From a bacterium (GTDB taxonomy: Bacteria; Bacteroidota; Ignavibacteria; Ignavibacteriales; Ignavibacteriaceae): 64,000 bases of DNA. Location: positions 496,001 to 560,000 of the forward strand of contig JADJWC010000004.1 in the NCBI GenBank assembly GCA_016716565.1, in the 5' to 3' direction. Below, piece by piece: positions 47,006-56,143 of this stretch; within the stretch, counting starts at the first letter, position 1; each line of letters opens with the position of its first letter. Made by a program: the position numbers and the translations under genes. The notes under the pieces are model-generated. The model was not told the DNA's origin. It ran no database searches and was given only the letters and a program-made list of their open reading frames with translations.

Positions 47006-47058
47006 TTATCATTCTTTTGTACATTATAAAAAGTCCGGCATCTGCCGGACTTTTTTTA
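45833..47058 (+). repeat. 1.23-kb direct repeat, second copy
   Basis: Counterpart of 43760-44995, running through the C-terminal domains, stop codon, the 23-base spacer and the terminator. Apart from the indels only scattered substitutions separate the copies, so the duplication is recent or maintained by gene conversion. Confidence 0.9.
47028..47058 (+). terminator. Terminator after second secreted-protein copy
   Basis: AAAAAGTCCGGC, loop ATCT, GCCGGACTTTTT, then more T. Perfect stem, same as that at 44965 with a different loop. Confidence 0.9.
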
Positions 47059-47070
47059 TACTAAAACTTA

Positions 47071-47102
47071 TTTGATTAGAAAGGATACTGATATTATATT
47101 TG
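47071..47102 (+). promoter_or_regulatory. Bacteroidota-type promoter of tRNA-Gly and tRNA-Cys
   Basis: TTTG (47071-47074), a spacer of exactly 20, then TATATTTG (47095-47102): a full match to the Bacteroidota -33/-7 consensus. It is 47 bases before tRNA-Gly. This is the clearest housekeeping promoter in the window. Confidence 0.8.
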
Positions 47103-47149
47103 TGCCCCGAAATCGTTCTGATAATTGTTCTTATTTAATTTGAAATTAT

Positions 47150-47222
<73 letters not shown>

Positions 47223-47233
47223 CAATTCAATTC

Positions 47234-47264
47234 GAAACCCAATTTCGCAGAGAAGTTGGGTTTC
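47234..47264 (+). terminator. Hairpin between tRNA-Gly and tRNA-Cys
   Basis: GAAACCCAA (47234-47242) pairs with TTGGGTTTC (47256-47264). It lies 11 bases after tRNA-Gly and may help 3' processing or reduce read-through; no strong T run follows. Confidence 0.5.
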
Positions 47265-47276
47265 CGAATTTTTGAA

Positions 47277-47350
47277 GGCGGCGTTGCCAAGCGGTCCAAG
47301 GCGAAGGTCTGCAAAACCTTTATTCGTCAGTTCGAATCTGACCGCCGCCT
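47277..47350 (+). tRNA. tRNA-Cys (anticodon GCA)
   Basis: Acceptor GGCGGCG/CGCCGCC with discriminator T, anticodon stem AAGGT/ACCTT with loop CTGCAAA, anticodon GCA. CCA is not encoded. Confidence 0.97.
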
Positions 47351-47428
47351 CAAATTTTTTCTCAACTGATTTATCCCTCAGACAGAACCTTTCCTCGAAG
47401 TTTTATATTCTCAAAAATTTTCGGGCGA

Positions 47429-47446
47429 ATCTGCCTTCCGGCAGAT
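47429..47446 (+). terminator. Small hairpin after tRNA-Cys
   Basis: ATCTGCC, loop TTCC, GGCAGAT, a perfect 7-bp stem about 80 bases after tRNA-Cys and 90 bases before plsY. No T run follows, so it is either a weak terminator or a short palindromic repeat. Confidence 0.4.
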
Positions 47447-47533
47447 CTGACTGCCGCTCTTATCAAATAGATTTCTTACCTAAAAATTCTTATACAAAAT
47501 CATTAAATTTATTGCATCAATCACTCAAATTTT

Positions 47534-48166
47534 ATGGAATATCTCTTAAGTTCAGTAATAGGTTATTTACTTGGTTCCTTTCCAACCGCATACATTTTTT
47601 TGCGAAGGACAAAAGGTCTGGATATTACAAAGACTGGTTCAGGAAATGTAGGCGCAATGAATTCCTTCGAAGTAACCAATTCAAAAGTAATTGGTATCTC
47701 TGTTTTTTTAATTGATTTCATAAAAGGAATATTGAGCGTGGTTATTCCTGCACTCATTTTTCCGGATAACTATCTATTCCCTGCCCTTGGTTTGCTATTT
47801 GCCGTTTTCAGTCATTGCTACAATCCATGGATTAAATTTAAAGGAGGACGTGGACTTGCAACTGCTGCTGGAGGAGCTGCGATAATATTCCCGTATTTAC
47901 TTGTAGTTTGGGCAGTGCTCTGGGTAATCTTTTTTATAATGAGAAAAGATATTCTTTTGGCTAATATTACTGCAACTGTTTTTTCTCTCCTGGTTTTGTT
48001 TGGAACGAGTAATATTGCGGTTAAGTATACTTATCCAATTTCACCGGGAATTGATTTATTATTAATGGTCAGCAGTTCAATCTTGATAATAATTTTTATC
48101 AAGCACATTGATCCACTAAAAGAACTGATTGAAATACAAAAAAATAATTGGAAGCTTAAAAAATGA
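47534..48166 (+). CDS. plsY: Glycerol-3-phosphate acyltransferase PlsY
   Basis: 210 residues, multi-span inner-membrane protein. The three PlsY motifs are present: GYLLGSFPTAY, SGNVGAMN and KFKGGRGLATAAGG. It acylates glycerol-3-phosphate from acyl-phosphate, the first step of phospholipid synthesis. Its TGA overlaps the htrA start (ATGA). Confidence 0.96.
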   Translation: MEYLLSSVIGYLLGSFPTAYIFLRRTKGLDITKTGSGNVGAMNSFEVTNSKVIGISVFLIDFIKGILSVVIPALIFPDNYLFPALGLLFAVFSHCYNPWIKFKGGRGLATAAGGAAIIFPYLLVVWAVLWVIFFIMRKDILLANITATVFSLLVLFGTSNIAVKYTYPISPGIDLLLMVSSSILIIIFIKHIDPLKELIEIQKNNWKLKK

Positions 48167-49355
48167 ATAACGGAACTAAAACTATAATTGCTGCAAGTCT
48201 AATAGTTGTATTATTGATTGCTGCAGTTTATGTAAGTGCGAAGCTGAACATCATTAGCTTTTCAATAGGTTCAGAAAATAATTCAGACATTGCCTTTGCA
48301 CAGTTTCAGGATCAGAAAACTAAAAATAATGATGAGATAACAGCATCAAGAAGAAATATAATAACCGAGACAGTAAAGAATGTAAGTCCTGCGATTGTTG
48401 GAATAAACGTTATTGAAATTAGAGAATACAAAGATCCTTTCTTCTCATTCTTCGACGATCCTTTCTTCCAAAGATTTTTTGGTAATCGCGGAACATACAA
48501 CCGTGAAGTTAAAGGATTAGGTTCTGTTATATTATTTCATCAGATGGATACATAGTTACGAATGACCACGTTGCTGGCAATGCAACAAAAATAACTGTCA
48601 CACTTACTGACGGACGTCAATTCGATGCAAAATTAATTGGCGCAGATACTGCTAGTGATATTTGTCTTCTTAAAATTGACGGAGAAGATCTTCCTTATGT
48701 ACTACTTGGAAACTCTGATGACATCATAATCGGTGAATGGGTAATCGCACTTGGTAATCCGTTTGGATTATTTGAACTTAATGATAAACCAACAGTAACT
48801 GTCGGTGTAGTCAGTGCAACAGGGATGAACCTCGATGCTATTAACAATCGTTATTACCTGAACATGATACAAACTGATGCTTCTATCAATGGCGGAAATA
48901 GCGGTGGTCCGTTAGTCAATAGTGAAGGTCAGGTAATTGGTATGAACACATTGATTTTCACCGCTGGAGGAAACACGGGCAGTATTGGACTCGGTTTTGC
49001 AATTCCAATAAATAAAGTGAAAAGAATAGTGGAGGAACTTAAGGAAAAAGGAAGCATCGACAGAAATTTCGAGATCGGGATGAGAATACAAACCATTGAT
49101 GAAGGAATTGCACAATACTATCATCTTAAAAGTGTAAAGGGAGTTATTGTAACTAAAGTTTATCCTAATACTCCTGCAGAAAAGGGTGGAATTGAAGTCG
49201 GTGACATCATACTCGAAGTTGAGGGATATAAAATTAATAATGAGAATACAATCTTCAGTGTCTTTCATGAATTCAGGGCTGGACAAACAGTCACGCTTAA
49301 AATAATTAGAGATGAAGAAGAATTATCTAAAAAAATGAAATTGGTAAAAGGATGA
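48163..49355 (+). CDS. HtrA/DegQ-family trypsin-like serine protease (frame broken once)
   Basis: About 397 residues. An N-terminal membrane anchor (IIAASLIVVLLIAAVYV) is followed by the protease domain: the catalytic His in VTNDHVAG, Asp in ASDICLLKI and Ser in NGGNSGGPLVN. One C-terminal PDZ domain (MRIQTIDEGIAQYYHL to the end). The frame breaks at about 48527: GLGSVILF stops, while the other frame gives GYIISSDGYIVTNDHV. Adding one G in GGTTCTG makes the usual GLGSG. It probably degrades or refolds damaged envelope proteins. It is coupled to plsY before it and purB after it by ATGA-type overlaps. Confidence 0.9.
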
Positions 49356-50656
49356 TAAGCCGATACACTCTGCCCGAAATGGGCAAAATATGGGAAGAAG
49401 AATTTAAATTTTCCACCTGGTTGAAAATTGAAATTCTTGCCTGCGAAGCAAGAAAAGAAATGGGTGAAGTACCCGAAGAAGATTTGAAGATAATTAAGGA
49501 AAAAGCAGCATTCGATGTAAAAAAAATTTTAGAGATTGAAGAAACAACAAAACACGACGTCATCGCTTTCTTAACTAATGTTGCTGAGTATGTTGGACCT
49601 GCATCCCGGCATATTCACTATGGAATGACTTCATCGGATATTTTAGATACTACCCTCGCCTACCAAATGAAATCTTCAGGTGAAATAATCCTGGACCAGA
49701 TGCTTCAATTGAAAAATACATTAAAGACACGAGCAATCGAACATAAAAATACAATATGTATCGGCAGATCTCACGGTATACATGCGGAACCTACAACAAT
49801 GGGTCTCAAATTTGCTCTTTGGTACGAAGAAACAAAAAGAAATATTAAAAGACTTCAAAACGCAATTGACACTATCCGCGTTGGACAGATTTCCGGAGCT
49901 GTTGGAACTTTCGAACATCTTTCCCCAAAAGTAGAGGAATTTGTTTGTAACAAAATGGGCTTGAAACCGGCAAGTGTTTCCACACAGGTAATTCAACGAG
50001 ACAGACACGCGGAGTTTATGAACACACTTGCGGTTATTGGTGCAACTCTTGAAAAAATTTCTATCGAGATAAGACATCTGCAAAGAACAGAAGTACTTGA
50101 GGCTGAAGAATATTTTTCCAAAGGTCAAAAGGGTTCATCTGCAATGCCGCATAAACGAAATCCAGTAATCAGTGAACGGATCACTGGTCTCGCAAGAGTG
50201 CTTCGTGCAAATGCAATTGCTGCACTGGAAAATGTTGCACTCTGGCATGAACGCGACATTTCTCATTCATCTGTTGAAAGAATTATTATTCCGGATAGCT
50301 GCATCGCTCTCAACTATATGCTCGATCTGATGATAAAGCTGATTAAAAATCTACTCATTTATCATGAGAATATGATTAGAAATCTTAACCTCACAAGAGG
50401 ATTGGTTTACTCTCAAACCGTATTGCTCAAGTTGATTGATAAAGGAATAACAAGAGAGAACGCTTACCGAATTGTTCAAAGTGCAGCAATGGATGTTTGG
50501 GCAAATAAGGATAAATTTCTTAAAGATGAATTATTAAAATCAAAAGAAGTAATGAATTACATATCCGAAAAAGAGCTTAATGATATTTTTAATCCGGATA
50601 AGATTTTGAAAAACGTCGATTATATTTTCCAAAGAAGCATATACTCTGAGGATTAG
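49352..50656 (+). CDS. purB: Adenylosuccinate lyase
   Basis: 434 residues. Fumarase/aspartase-superfamily signature SSAMPHKRNPVISERITGL, with the upstream YGMTSSDILDTTLAYQM and the His-containing GRSHGIHAEPTTMGLKFA. Acts twice in purine synthesis (SAICAR to AICAR, adenylosuccinate to AMP). The ATG at 49352 overlaps the htrA stop. Its length matches the short bacterial form. Confidence 0.97.
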   Translation: MISRYTLPEMGKIWEEEFKFSTWLKIEILACEARKEMGEVPEEDLKIIKEKAAFDVKKILEIEETTKHDVIAFLTNVAEYVGPASRHIHYGMTSSDILDTTLAYQMKSSGEIILDQMLQLKNTLKTRAIEHKNTICIGRSHGIHAEPTTMGLKFALWYEETKRNIKRLQNAIDTIRVGQISGAVGTFEHLSPKVEEFVCNKMGLKPASVSTQVIQRDRHAEFMNTLAVIGATLEKISIEIRHLQRTEVLEAEEYFSKGQKGSSAMPHKRNPVISERITGLARVLRANAIAALENVALWHERDISHSSVERIIIPDSCIALNYMLDLMIKLIKNLLIYHENMIRNLNLTRGLVYSQTVLLKLIDKGITRENAYRIVQSAAMDVWANKDKFLKDELLKSKEVMNYISEKELNDIFNPDKILKNVDYIFQRSIYSED

Positions 50657-50703
50657 TCTGATATCATACCAAACAATGCTTATCGCAGGTAAAATTCACT
50701 ACT

Positions 50704-50711
50704 TAAATTTG
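50704..50711 (+). promoter_or_regulatory. Possible -7 element before the Tsp protease gene
   Basis: TAAATTTG matches TAnnTTTG and lies 56 bases before ATG 50768. No TTG is found 20 bases upstream, so support is weak. Confidence 0.3.
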
Positions 50712-50767
50712 CATTGTTAATTTAACCATCAGTTACTAATTACCACTTGAATTAAGTAATCTAATTA

Positions 50768-52879
50768 ATGAACAATAAAATAATAATAGCTATGAAGTTT
50801 TTTCCAATAATCATCCTGATAATAATTGCAGCTAATTTTTTCCTTGCTGAATCCAAGAAAAGTGATGCTACCGAAGAGCAGTATTCAGATACACTCCGTG
50901 TTGTTGAGCCAAAAAATCATTTCGTGCTTGAAAATCAGCTTGTTACAACAATGCTGTCAAGATATCATTTCAAGGATTTTACTATTGATGATTCCCTATC
51001 ATCAATAATTTTTGATAAATATTTGAAAACACTGGATAACAGTAAAGTTTACTTTTATGAATCTGATATCAGTACGTTTGAAAAGGACAGATATTCATTT
51101 GATGATTACATCCTGAAAGGTGATATTCAACCATTCTTTGACATCTTCAATGTTTATGAAGAAAGAATGCTAGAGCGCATGGATTATGTAGATACAGTGC
51201 TTGCTAAAGGATTCAATTTCACTGAAAATGACTCAGCAGAAATAAACAGGGAAAACTCCAGCTGGGCTTCATCTAACGAGGAAATGAATGCTCTATGGGA
51301 AGGTAGAGTCAAGAATGATGCCCTGGCATTGCACCTTGCCGGAAGGACTGATGAGGAGATTAAAACAAATCTTAAAAAAAGATATGATAATTTCACAAGG
51401 GCGTTGTACCAGTACAACAGCGAAGATGTATTTCAGATTGCAATGGATGCATACACAAGCTCAATTGATCCGCATACAAATTATCTGTCACCTGTAACCT
51501 CCGAAAATTTTAAGATCGATATGAGCCTTTCGCTCGAAGGAATTGGTGCAAGATTGATGAGCGAGGACGGATACACAAAAGTGGTTGAAGTAATTCCCGG
51601 AGGTCCGGCGTTCAAGTCAAAAGAAATTGAAGTTGATGACAGAATTATTGCCGTTGCACAAGGTGACACCGGACAATTTGTTGATGTGATTGGCTGGCGA
51701 ATCACCGAAGTTGTAAAGCTCATTCGAGGACCGAAAGAGACTAGAGTTAGATTACAAATTCTCAGAGCCAAAAATGGAGTTGATGCAAAACCTGAAGAAA
51801 TAAGTTTAGTAAGAGAAAAAGTGAAGCTGGAAGATCAGGCTGCAAAGAAAAAAATTATTGAAGTTGAAAATAACGGATTGGCATATCGAATTGGTGTCAT
51901 TACCATACCTAATTTTTACACAGACTTTGATGGCAGCAGGAAAGGAGAACAAAACTCAAAAAGTACTGTTGTAGATGTCAAAAAACTTTTAGAGGAACTA
52001 AATCAGGAAAAAGTCGATGGAGTTGTCATAGATCTTAGAAATAATGGCGGTGGCGCTCTGTCTGAAGCAATTGACGTTACCGGTTTATTTATAGAAAATG
52101 GTCCTGTTGTACAGGTTAAAAATGCTGATGGTATGATTGAAGTCGGAGAAGATATTGATCCATCTTTGATTTATAGCGGACCGCTTGCTGTAATGGTAAA
52201 CAGATTTAGTGCATCAGCATCAGAAATATTTGCAGCTGCAATACAGGATTACCAGCGAGGAATTGTGGTTGGAGAACAAACTTACGGAAAAGGTACAGTG
52301 CAAAACCTGATAAATCTAAATCAAGTATCTAGAAATGCTAGCAATAAATTCGGACAATTAAAACTTACGATTGCTAAGTATTACCGGATAAATGGTGGAA
52401 GCACTCAAAATCTCGGCGTTGTTCCAGACATCTCATTTCCCTCTTACATCGATCCGCAGGAGTTTGGCGAAAGTTCTCAGACTTCAGCTTTACCGTGGGA
52501 TCAAATTGATGCCACCGACTATACATTATTCAGCAGCCTGGATAAATATATTCCGAAGCTGAAAGAAGAATCCGAAAATCGTAGAGCAGATGACATTGAA
52601 TTCCAGTTTCTTCAAGAAGACATAGATAAATACAATGTGAATAAAAATCAGAAATATATTTCATTGAATGAGGAAGTAAGAAAGAAAAAGAAAGACGCCG
52701 AAGAAGAATTAGAATTTCAGCGGGAAAATGAGAGACGTCAGAAGAAAGGATTAAAGCTTTTGGAAAAAGGTGAGGTGCCAGAGAAAAAAGATGAAGATAA
52801 TGATATATTTCTTACCGAAACAGCTATGATATTAACTGATATGATTGATCTCTCGAATGGACTAACGCAAGTGCGTTAA
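50768..52879 (+). CDS. Tail-specific (C-terminal processing) protease Tsp/Prc, S41 family
   Basis: 703 residues, the long Tsp/Prc form. A signal anchor (FFPIIILIIIAANFFLAES) is followed by the N-terminal tail-specific domain, a PDZ domain (SLEGIGARLMSEDGYTKVVE, near 255-335), the S41 core and a charged coiled-coil C-terminus (DUF3340-like). The catalytic dyad is Ser483 in FSASASEIFAAA and Lys508 in TYGKGTVQ. It cleaves proteins at apolar C-termini in the periplasm. The stop overlaps the stop of the next gene on the other strand. Confidence 0.95.
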   Translation: MNNKIIIAMKFFPIIILIIIAANFFLAESKKSDATEEQYSDTLRVVEPKNHFVLENQLVTTMLSRYHFKDFTIDDSLSSIIFDKYLKTLDNSKVYFYESDISTFEKDRYSFDDYILKGDIQPFFDIFNVYEERMLERMDYVDTVLAKGFNFTENDSAEINRENSSWASSNEEMNALWEGRVKNDALALHLAGRTDEEIKTNLKKRYDNFTRALYQYNSEDVFQIAMDAYTSSIDPHTNYLSPVTSENFKIDMSLSLEGIGARLMSEDGYTKVVEVIPGGPAFKSKEIEVDDRIIAVAQGDTGQFVDVIGWRITEVVKLIRGPKETRVRLQILRAKNGVDAKPEEISLVREKVKLEDQAAKKKIIEVENNGLAYRIGVITIPNFYTDFDGSRKGEQNSKSTVVDVKKLLEELNQEKVDGVVIDLRNNGGGALSEAIDVTGLFIENGPVVQVKNADGMIEVGEDIDPSLIYSGPLAVMVNRFSASASEIFAAAIQDYQRGIVVGEQTYGKGTVQNLINLNQVSRNASNKFGQLKLTIAKYYRINGGSTQNLGVVPDISFPSYIDPQEFGESSQTSALPWDQIDATDYTLFSSLDKYIPKLKEESENRRADDIEFQFLQEDIDKYNVNKNQKYISLNEEVRKKKKDAEEELEFQRENERRQKKGLKLLEKGEVPEKKDEDNDIFLTETAMILTDMIDLSNGLTQVR

Positions 52880-53592
52880 CTGCACAGATGTTTTAGCAAT
52901 TTTTCTTCAGCAATCGGGAACATAGTTTCATTAAAGGGAAAATCAATTTCCGACTGAATCATAAATGCGACTGGTTCGTGCATTTCTTTGGAATAAGTTA
53001 TAAAGTTCAGCATTATATCATTAACCGAATCACCAACCGAAGAAAATGGAATTGAACGCACCAGATTTGAAGTTATCCGCTGATATAAATTCTCCTGTGT
53101 CCAATCCCAGATAATTTCATAAAGATAGATATTTAATAAACTATTTTTATTATCAGGAAGACTGTAATATCCTTTCCCATGATAATTCTTTTCTACTCTT
53201 GATATACGATTGATAACAAGATTTTCTTCAACGAAATTTTTGATGATTCTTCCCTCTTCGAGTACTGGTCTGTTCAGTTGCAGTGCCCAATCAATAAAAT
53301 TAAGCAGTTTGTCTAACTGGTGACCAACCTGATGAGCCTTTTCATACACTACAACTCGTTCATTTATTTTCCTTCCCCTTATTTCATTATCAAACCAAAG
53401 CTTGCACTCAATATTTTCTCGCAAAAGATCCTCTAAAGCCAGATTGAGCTGTATGGATTCTTCAATGGAAGGAAATAATTTATTCTTATTGAAATTCAAT
53501 GACCACTCTTTTACTTTGATAAGTAGTTTATATTGGTTGGATTCCCAATCAGAGCCGCAGGAAGTCAGTTTTTTTAGATCGAGAGTAGTCAT
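52876..53592 (-). CDS. Unrecognised soluble protein
   Basis: 238 residues, no signal peptide or membrane segment, mostly helical by composition, rich in W, N and L (WALQLNRPVLEEGRIIKNFV; WDWTQENLYQRI). I do not recognise a domain. It reads well as coding (no odd repeats) and ends on the same TTAA that forms the stop of the Tsp gene, four bases shared. It stands alone between convergent and divergent neighbours. The role is unknown. Confidence 0.75.
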   Translation of the reverse strand: MTTLDLKKLTSCGSDWESNQYKLLIKVKEWSLNFNKNKLFPSIEESIQLNLALEDLLRENIECKLWFDNEIRGRKINERVVVYEKAHQVGHQLDKLLNFIDWALQLNRPVLEEGRIIKNFVEENLVINRISRVEKNYHGKGYYSLPDNKNSLLNIYLYEIIWDWTQENLYQRITSNLVRSIPFSSVGDSVNDIMLNFITYSKEMHEPVAFMIQSEIDFPFNETMFPIAEEKLLKHLCS

Positions 53593-53815
53593 TTTGCTTT
53601 CAGTATTTTTTTAATGTCACTTTTAGTTATGATTTATACTAAAAGCCTGCCAAAGGATTTGCAGAGTCGTTGATGTCGAGTCTTTATTGAATTGATACAA
53701 TCCTAAGAAAGAATTGCAGATCGTTCCAAATTATTCAGGTAAAATTTCCTGAAAATATCTCGTATTGATATAAAGAATGAAGCGGTAAAATTTGGATAAC
53801 ATTATTACATAAAAA

Positions 53816-53843
53816 AAGGAACGGAAAAAAATTCCCGTTCCTT
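53816..53843 (-). terminator. Terminator after the aldehyde dehydrogenase gene
   Basis: AAGGAACGG (53816-53824) pairs with CCGTTCCTT (53835-53843); on the minus strand it is followed by a T run (seven T). It begins 26 bases after the stop at 53869. The stretch 53593-53815 shows nothing else. Confidence 0.85.
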
Positions 53844-53868
53844 ACAAAAATACCACGAGGGTAAAAAA

Positions 53869-55401
53869 TTAGATATCGAATTTTATTCCCTGCGCCAAAG
53901 GCAGTTTAGATCCAAAGTTAATTGTATTTGTTTGCCTTCTCATATATGCTTTCCACGAATCCGAACCTGATTCTCTTCCACCGCCTGTTTCTTTTTCACC
54001 ACCAAATGCACCGCCAATTTCAGCGCCTGATGTTCCAATATTCACATTAGCGATACCGCAATCTGATCCAGCACAGGAGAGAAATCTTTCGGCTTCTTTC
54101 AAGTTGTTGGTAAATATGGAAGATGACAATCCCTGAACTACACCGTTTTGCAATGCGATAGCTTCGTCAATATCTTTTTTGTATTTCATTATATAAAGTA
54201 TCGGTGCGAAAGTTTCTTCCTGAACGATTTCATAATGATTTTGAGCTTCGACAATTGCAGGAGAAACGTAGCAGCCTGACTCATAACCTTTTCCGCTGAG
54301 AACGTTACCGCCAAATATCACTTTACCACCTTCCTTCTTCACACGTTTCAAAGCATTAGTAAAATCATTCACAGCATTTTTATCAATAAGTGGTCCCATA
54401 TGATTTTTCTGATTTAAAGGATCGCCGATATTCAGACTTTTATAAGCTTTAAGCAATGAATCTTTAACTTTATTATAGATTGATTCGTGAATTATTAATC
54501 TTCGTGTAGAAGTGCATCTTTGACCTGCTGTTCCAACTGCACCGAATACAACTGCTGGAATGGCTATTTTCAGATCTGCATCGGGAGTGATGATGATAGC
54601 ATTATTTCCTCCCAATTCGAGAATTGTTTTTCCGAATCTTGCAGAAACGACTTCAGCAGCATGCTTCCCAACTCTTGTTGAACCGGTTACTGAAACCATT
54701 GCAACCCGTTTATCATTTAAAATTCTTTCACCAACAGTAGAACCTTTACCAACAATCAGTGTAAAAATTCCTTCAGGCAGATTGTTCTCTTTCAGAACTT
54801 TTGCAATAATATTTTGTGTTGCGATTGCGCTTAGCGGCACTTTCGATGAAGGTTTCCAGATATTTACATCACCGCATACTGCAGCAAGCATCGCGTTCCA
54901 GGAATAAACAGCAACTGGAAAATTAAAAGCAGAAATAGTACAAACAATTCCAAGAGGATGGTATTGATCATACATCCGGTGCATTGGTCTTTCTGATTGC
55001 ATCGTAAATCCATAAAGCTGTCTTGACTGTCCAACTGCGAAATCGCAAATGTCAATCATCTCCTGAACTTCGCCCAAACCTTCCTGGAGAGATTTTCCCA
55101 TTTCATAAGAAACAAGTTTCCCGAGTGGTTCTTTGTATTCTCTGAGCTTTAATCCTATCTGACGCACTATTTCTCCTCTAGCAGGTGCTGGCATTTCACG
55201 CCAGAAAAGAAATGCTTCTTCCATACTCTTGATTATTTTTTCATAATCCTTCTCTGATCCCTGGTAGACAGATGCGATATACTTTCCATCAACCGGTGAA
55301 TGAATTTTCAATTCACCTTCGGATTTTGTCTGCATCCACTTTTGCCCTGTTGATGCGCCGAAATTTGTTTTACTTATACCTAAATTTTTTAAGAATTCCA
55401 T
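53869..55401 (-). CDS. Aldehyde dehydrogenase, ALDH7 type (aminoadipate-semialdehyde dehydrogenase)
   Basis: 510 residues. The NAD-binding and catalytic stretches are FNFPVAVYSWNAMLAA, ELGGNNAIIITPDADL, and the active-site cysteine in FGAVGTAGQRCTSTRRLI. IGTSGAEIGGAFGGEKETGGGRESGSD is the ALDH7 signature (antiquitin-like). This class oxidises alpha-aminoadipic semialdehyde to aminoadipate with NAD. It is the gene after rrf2 in the same direction, opposite the lysine 6-aminotransferase gene, which makes exactly that aldehyde, so the assignment is well supported by context. Confidence 0.92.
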   Translation of the reverse strand: MEFLKNLGISKTNFGASTGQKWMQTKSEGELKIHSPVDGKYIASVYQGSEKDYEKIIKSMEEAFLFWREMPAPARGEIVRQIGLKLREYKEPLGKLVSYEMGKSLQEGLGEVQEMIDICDFAVGQSRQLYGFTMQSERPMHRMYDQYHPLGIVCTISAFNFPVAVYSWNAMLAAVCGDVNIWKPSSKVPLSAIATQNIIAKVLKENNLPEGIFTLIVGKGSTVGERILNDKRVAMVSVTGSTRVGKHAAEVVSARFGKTILELGGNNAIIITPDADLKIAIPAVVFGAVGTAGQRCTSTRRLIIHESIYNKVKDSLLKAYKSLNIGDPLNQKNHMGPLIDKNAVNDFTNALKRVKKEGGKVIFGGNVLSGKGYESGCYVSPAIVEAQNHYEIVQEETFAPILYIMKYKKDIDEAIALQNGVVQGLSSSIFTNNLKEAERFLSCAGSDCGIANVNIGTSGAEIGGAFGGEKETGGGRESGSDSWKAYMRRQTNTINFGSKLPLAQGIKFDI

Positions 55402-55421
55402 ATTGACCCCGATTAGTTTTA

Positions 55422-55844
55422 TTAATTTGAATTTAGTTTATTTATTATTGACTGCAATGTTATCTTTTTCCTTTTATCCTCAATGTCCACCTGAACTTCC
55501 GCAAATAAATCAAGAAAGTATGAATTCAACTTTTCCGGTAAGCTATTTTTTTTAATAGATTCCCTTCTCACATCAAGATGAAATGCTTTTCTGTCTTCTA
55601 TTGCACAATAGATTTCCTGCAGATGAATTTCGGAAGGTGATTTCTTTAATCTAAAACCACCGGTAGTACCAGAATTACTTTCGACTATACCATTCTTTGT
55701 TAGCATCGAGAGAATTCTTCGAAGCTTCGAAGAATTAATTCCTATTACTTCAGCAATCTCGGCGCTTGAAACTGGATTTGGACTAACTTGCTCTAAATAG
55801 CAAAGTGCTTTGACGGAGGTTGATAATTTTGTGGAAGCAGACAT
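55422..55844 (-). CDS. Rrf2-family transcriptional regulator without iron-sulfur ligands
   Basis: 140 residues. Rrf2 winged helix: STKLSTSVKALCYLEQ, IAEVIGINSSKLRRILSML (helix-turn-helix) and SNSGTTGGFRLKKSP, the wing. The three clustered cysteines that bind an Fe-S cluster in IscR/NsrR are missing; only two isolated Cys remain, so it probably senses a ligand or nothing. A palindromic operator lies 9 to 35 bases before its start, so it should repress itself and the dehydrogenase gene. Confidence 0.9.
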   Translation of the reverse strand: MSASTKLSTSVKALCYLEQVSPNPVSSAEIAEVIGINSSKLRRILSMLTKNGIVESNSGTTGGFRLKKSPSEIHLQEIYCAIEDRKAFHLDVRRESIKKNSLPEKLNSYFLDLFAEVQVDIEDKRKKITLQSIINKLNSN

Positions 55845-55852
55845 AATTTTTT

Positions 55853-55879
55853 AATTTGTTACTGTAAGTGTAACAAATT
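55853..55879. promoter_or_regulatory. Candidate Rrf2 operator
   Basis: A perfect inverted repeat, AATTTGTTAC (55853-55862) and GTAACAAATT (55870-55879), with a 7-base spacer TGTAAGT. It is in the intergenic region directly before rrf2 and 90 bases from the lat promoter. Rrf2 dimers bind such palindromes. Confidence 0.7.
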
Positions 55880-55966
55880 GTAAGTGAAATTCAAAATTAC
55901 TTTTAGAAATCATTCAATTGTTGCATTAAAGCGAATTTATTTATGAATCAATATCGATATTAAAGA

Positions 55967-55997
55967 TTGAATATACTCTTTGGTTTTCCTATTTTTG
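55967..55997 (+). promoter_or_regulatory. Promoter of the lysine 6-aminotransferase gene
   Basis: TTG (55967-55969), a spacer of 20, then TATTTTTG (55990-55997): a good Bacteroidota -33/-7 match. It predicts a leader of about 190 bases before ATG 56195. Confidence 0.6.
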
Positions 55998-56123
55998 CAT
56001 CAGTGAATTTTACTATGAAAATATCATTTTTACATACAATCCTTACATTATTCTCTTTAAGGCATAGAAGCTATTTTGCTTCAGCTTACGAATCCGTTTT
56101 TTAATTCACTCCTCTGCTACTCA

Positions 56124-56143
56124 AACGGGAATAGATTCCCGTT
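56124..56143. repeat. Palindrome in the lat leader
   Basis: AACGGGAAT (56124-56132), AG, ATTCCCGTT (56135-56143), in the predicted leader of the lat transcript, about 50 bases before the ATG. No T run follows directly; it may be a repeated intergenic palindrome or a regulatory hairpin. Confidence 0.5.
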
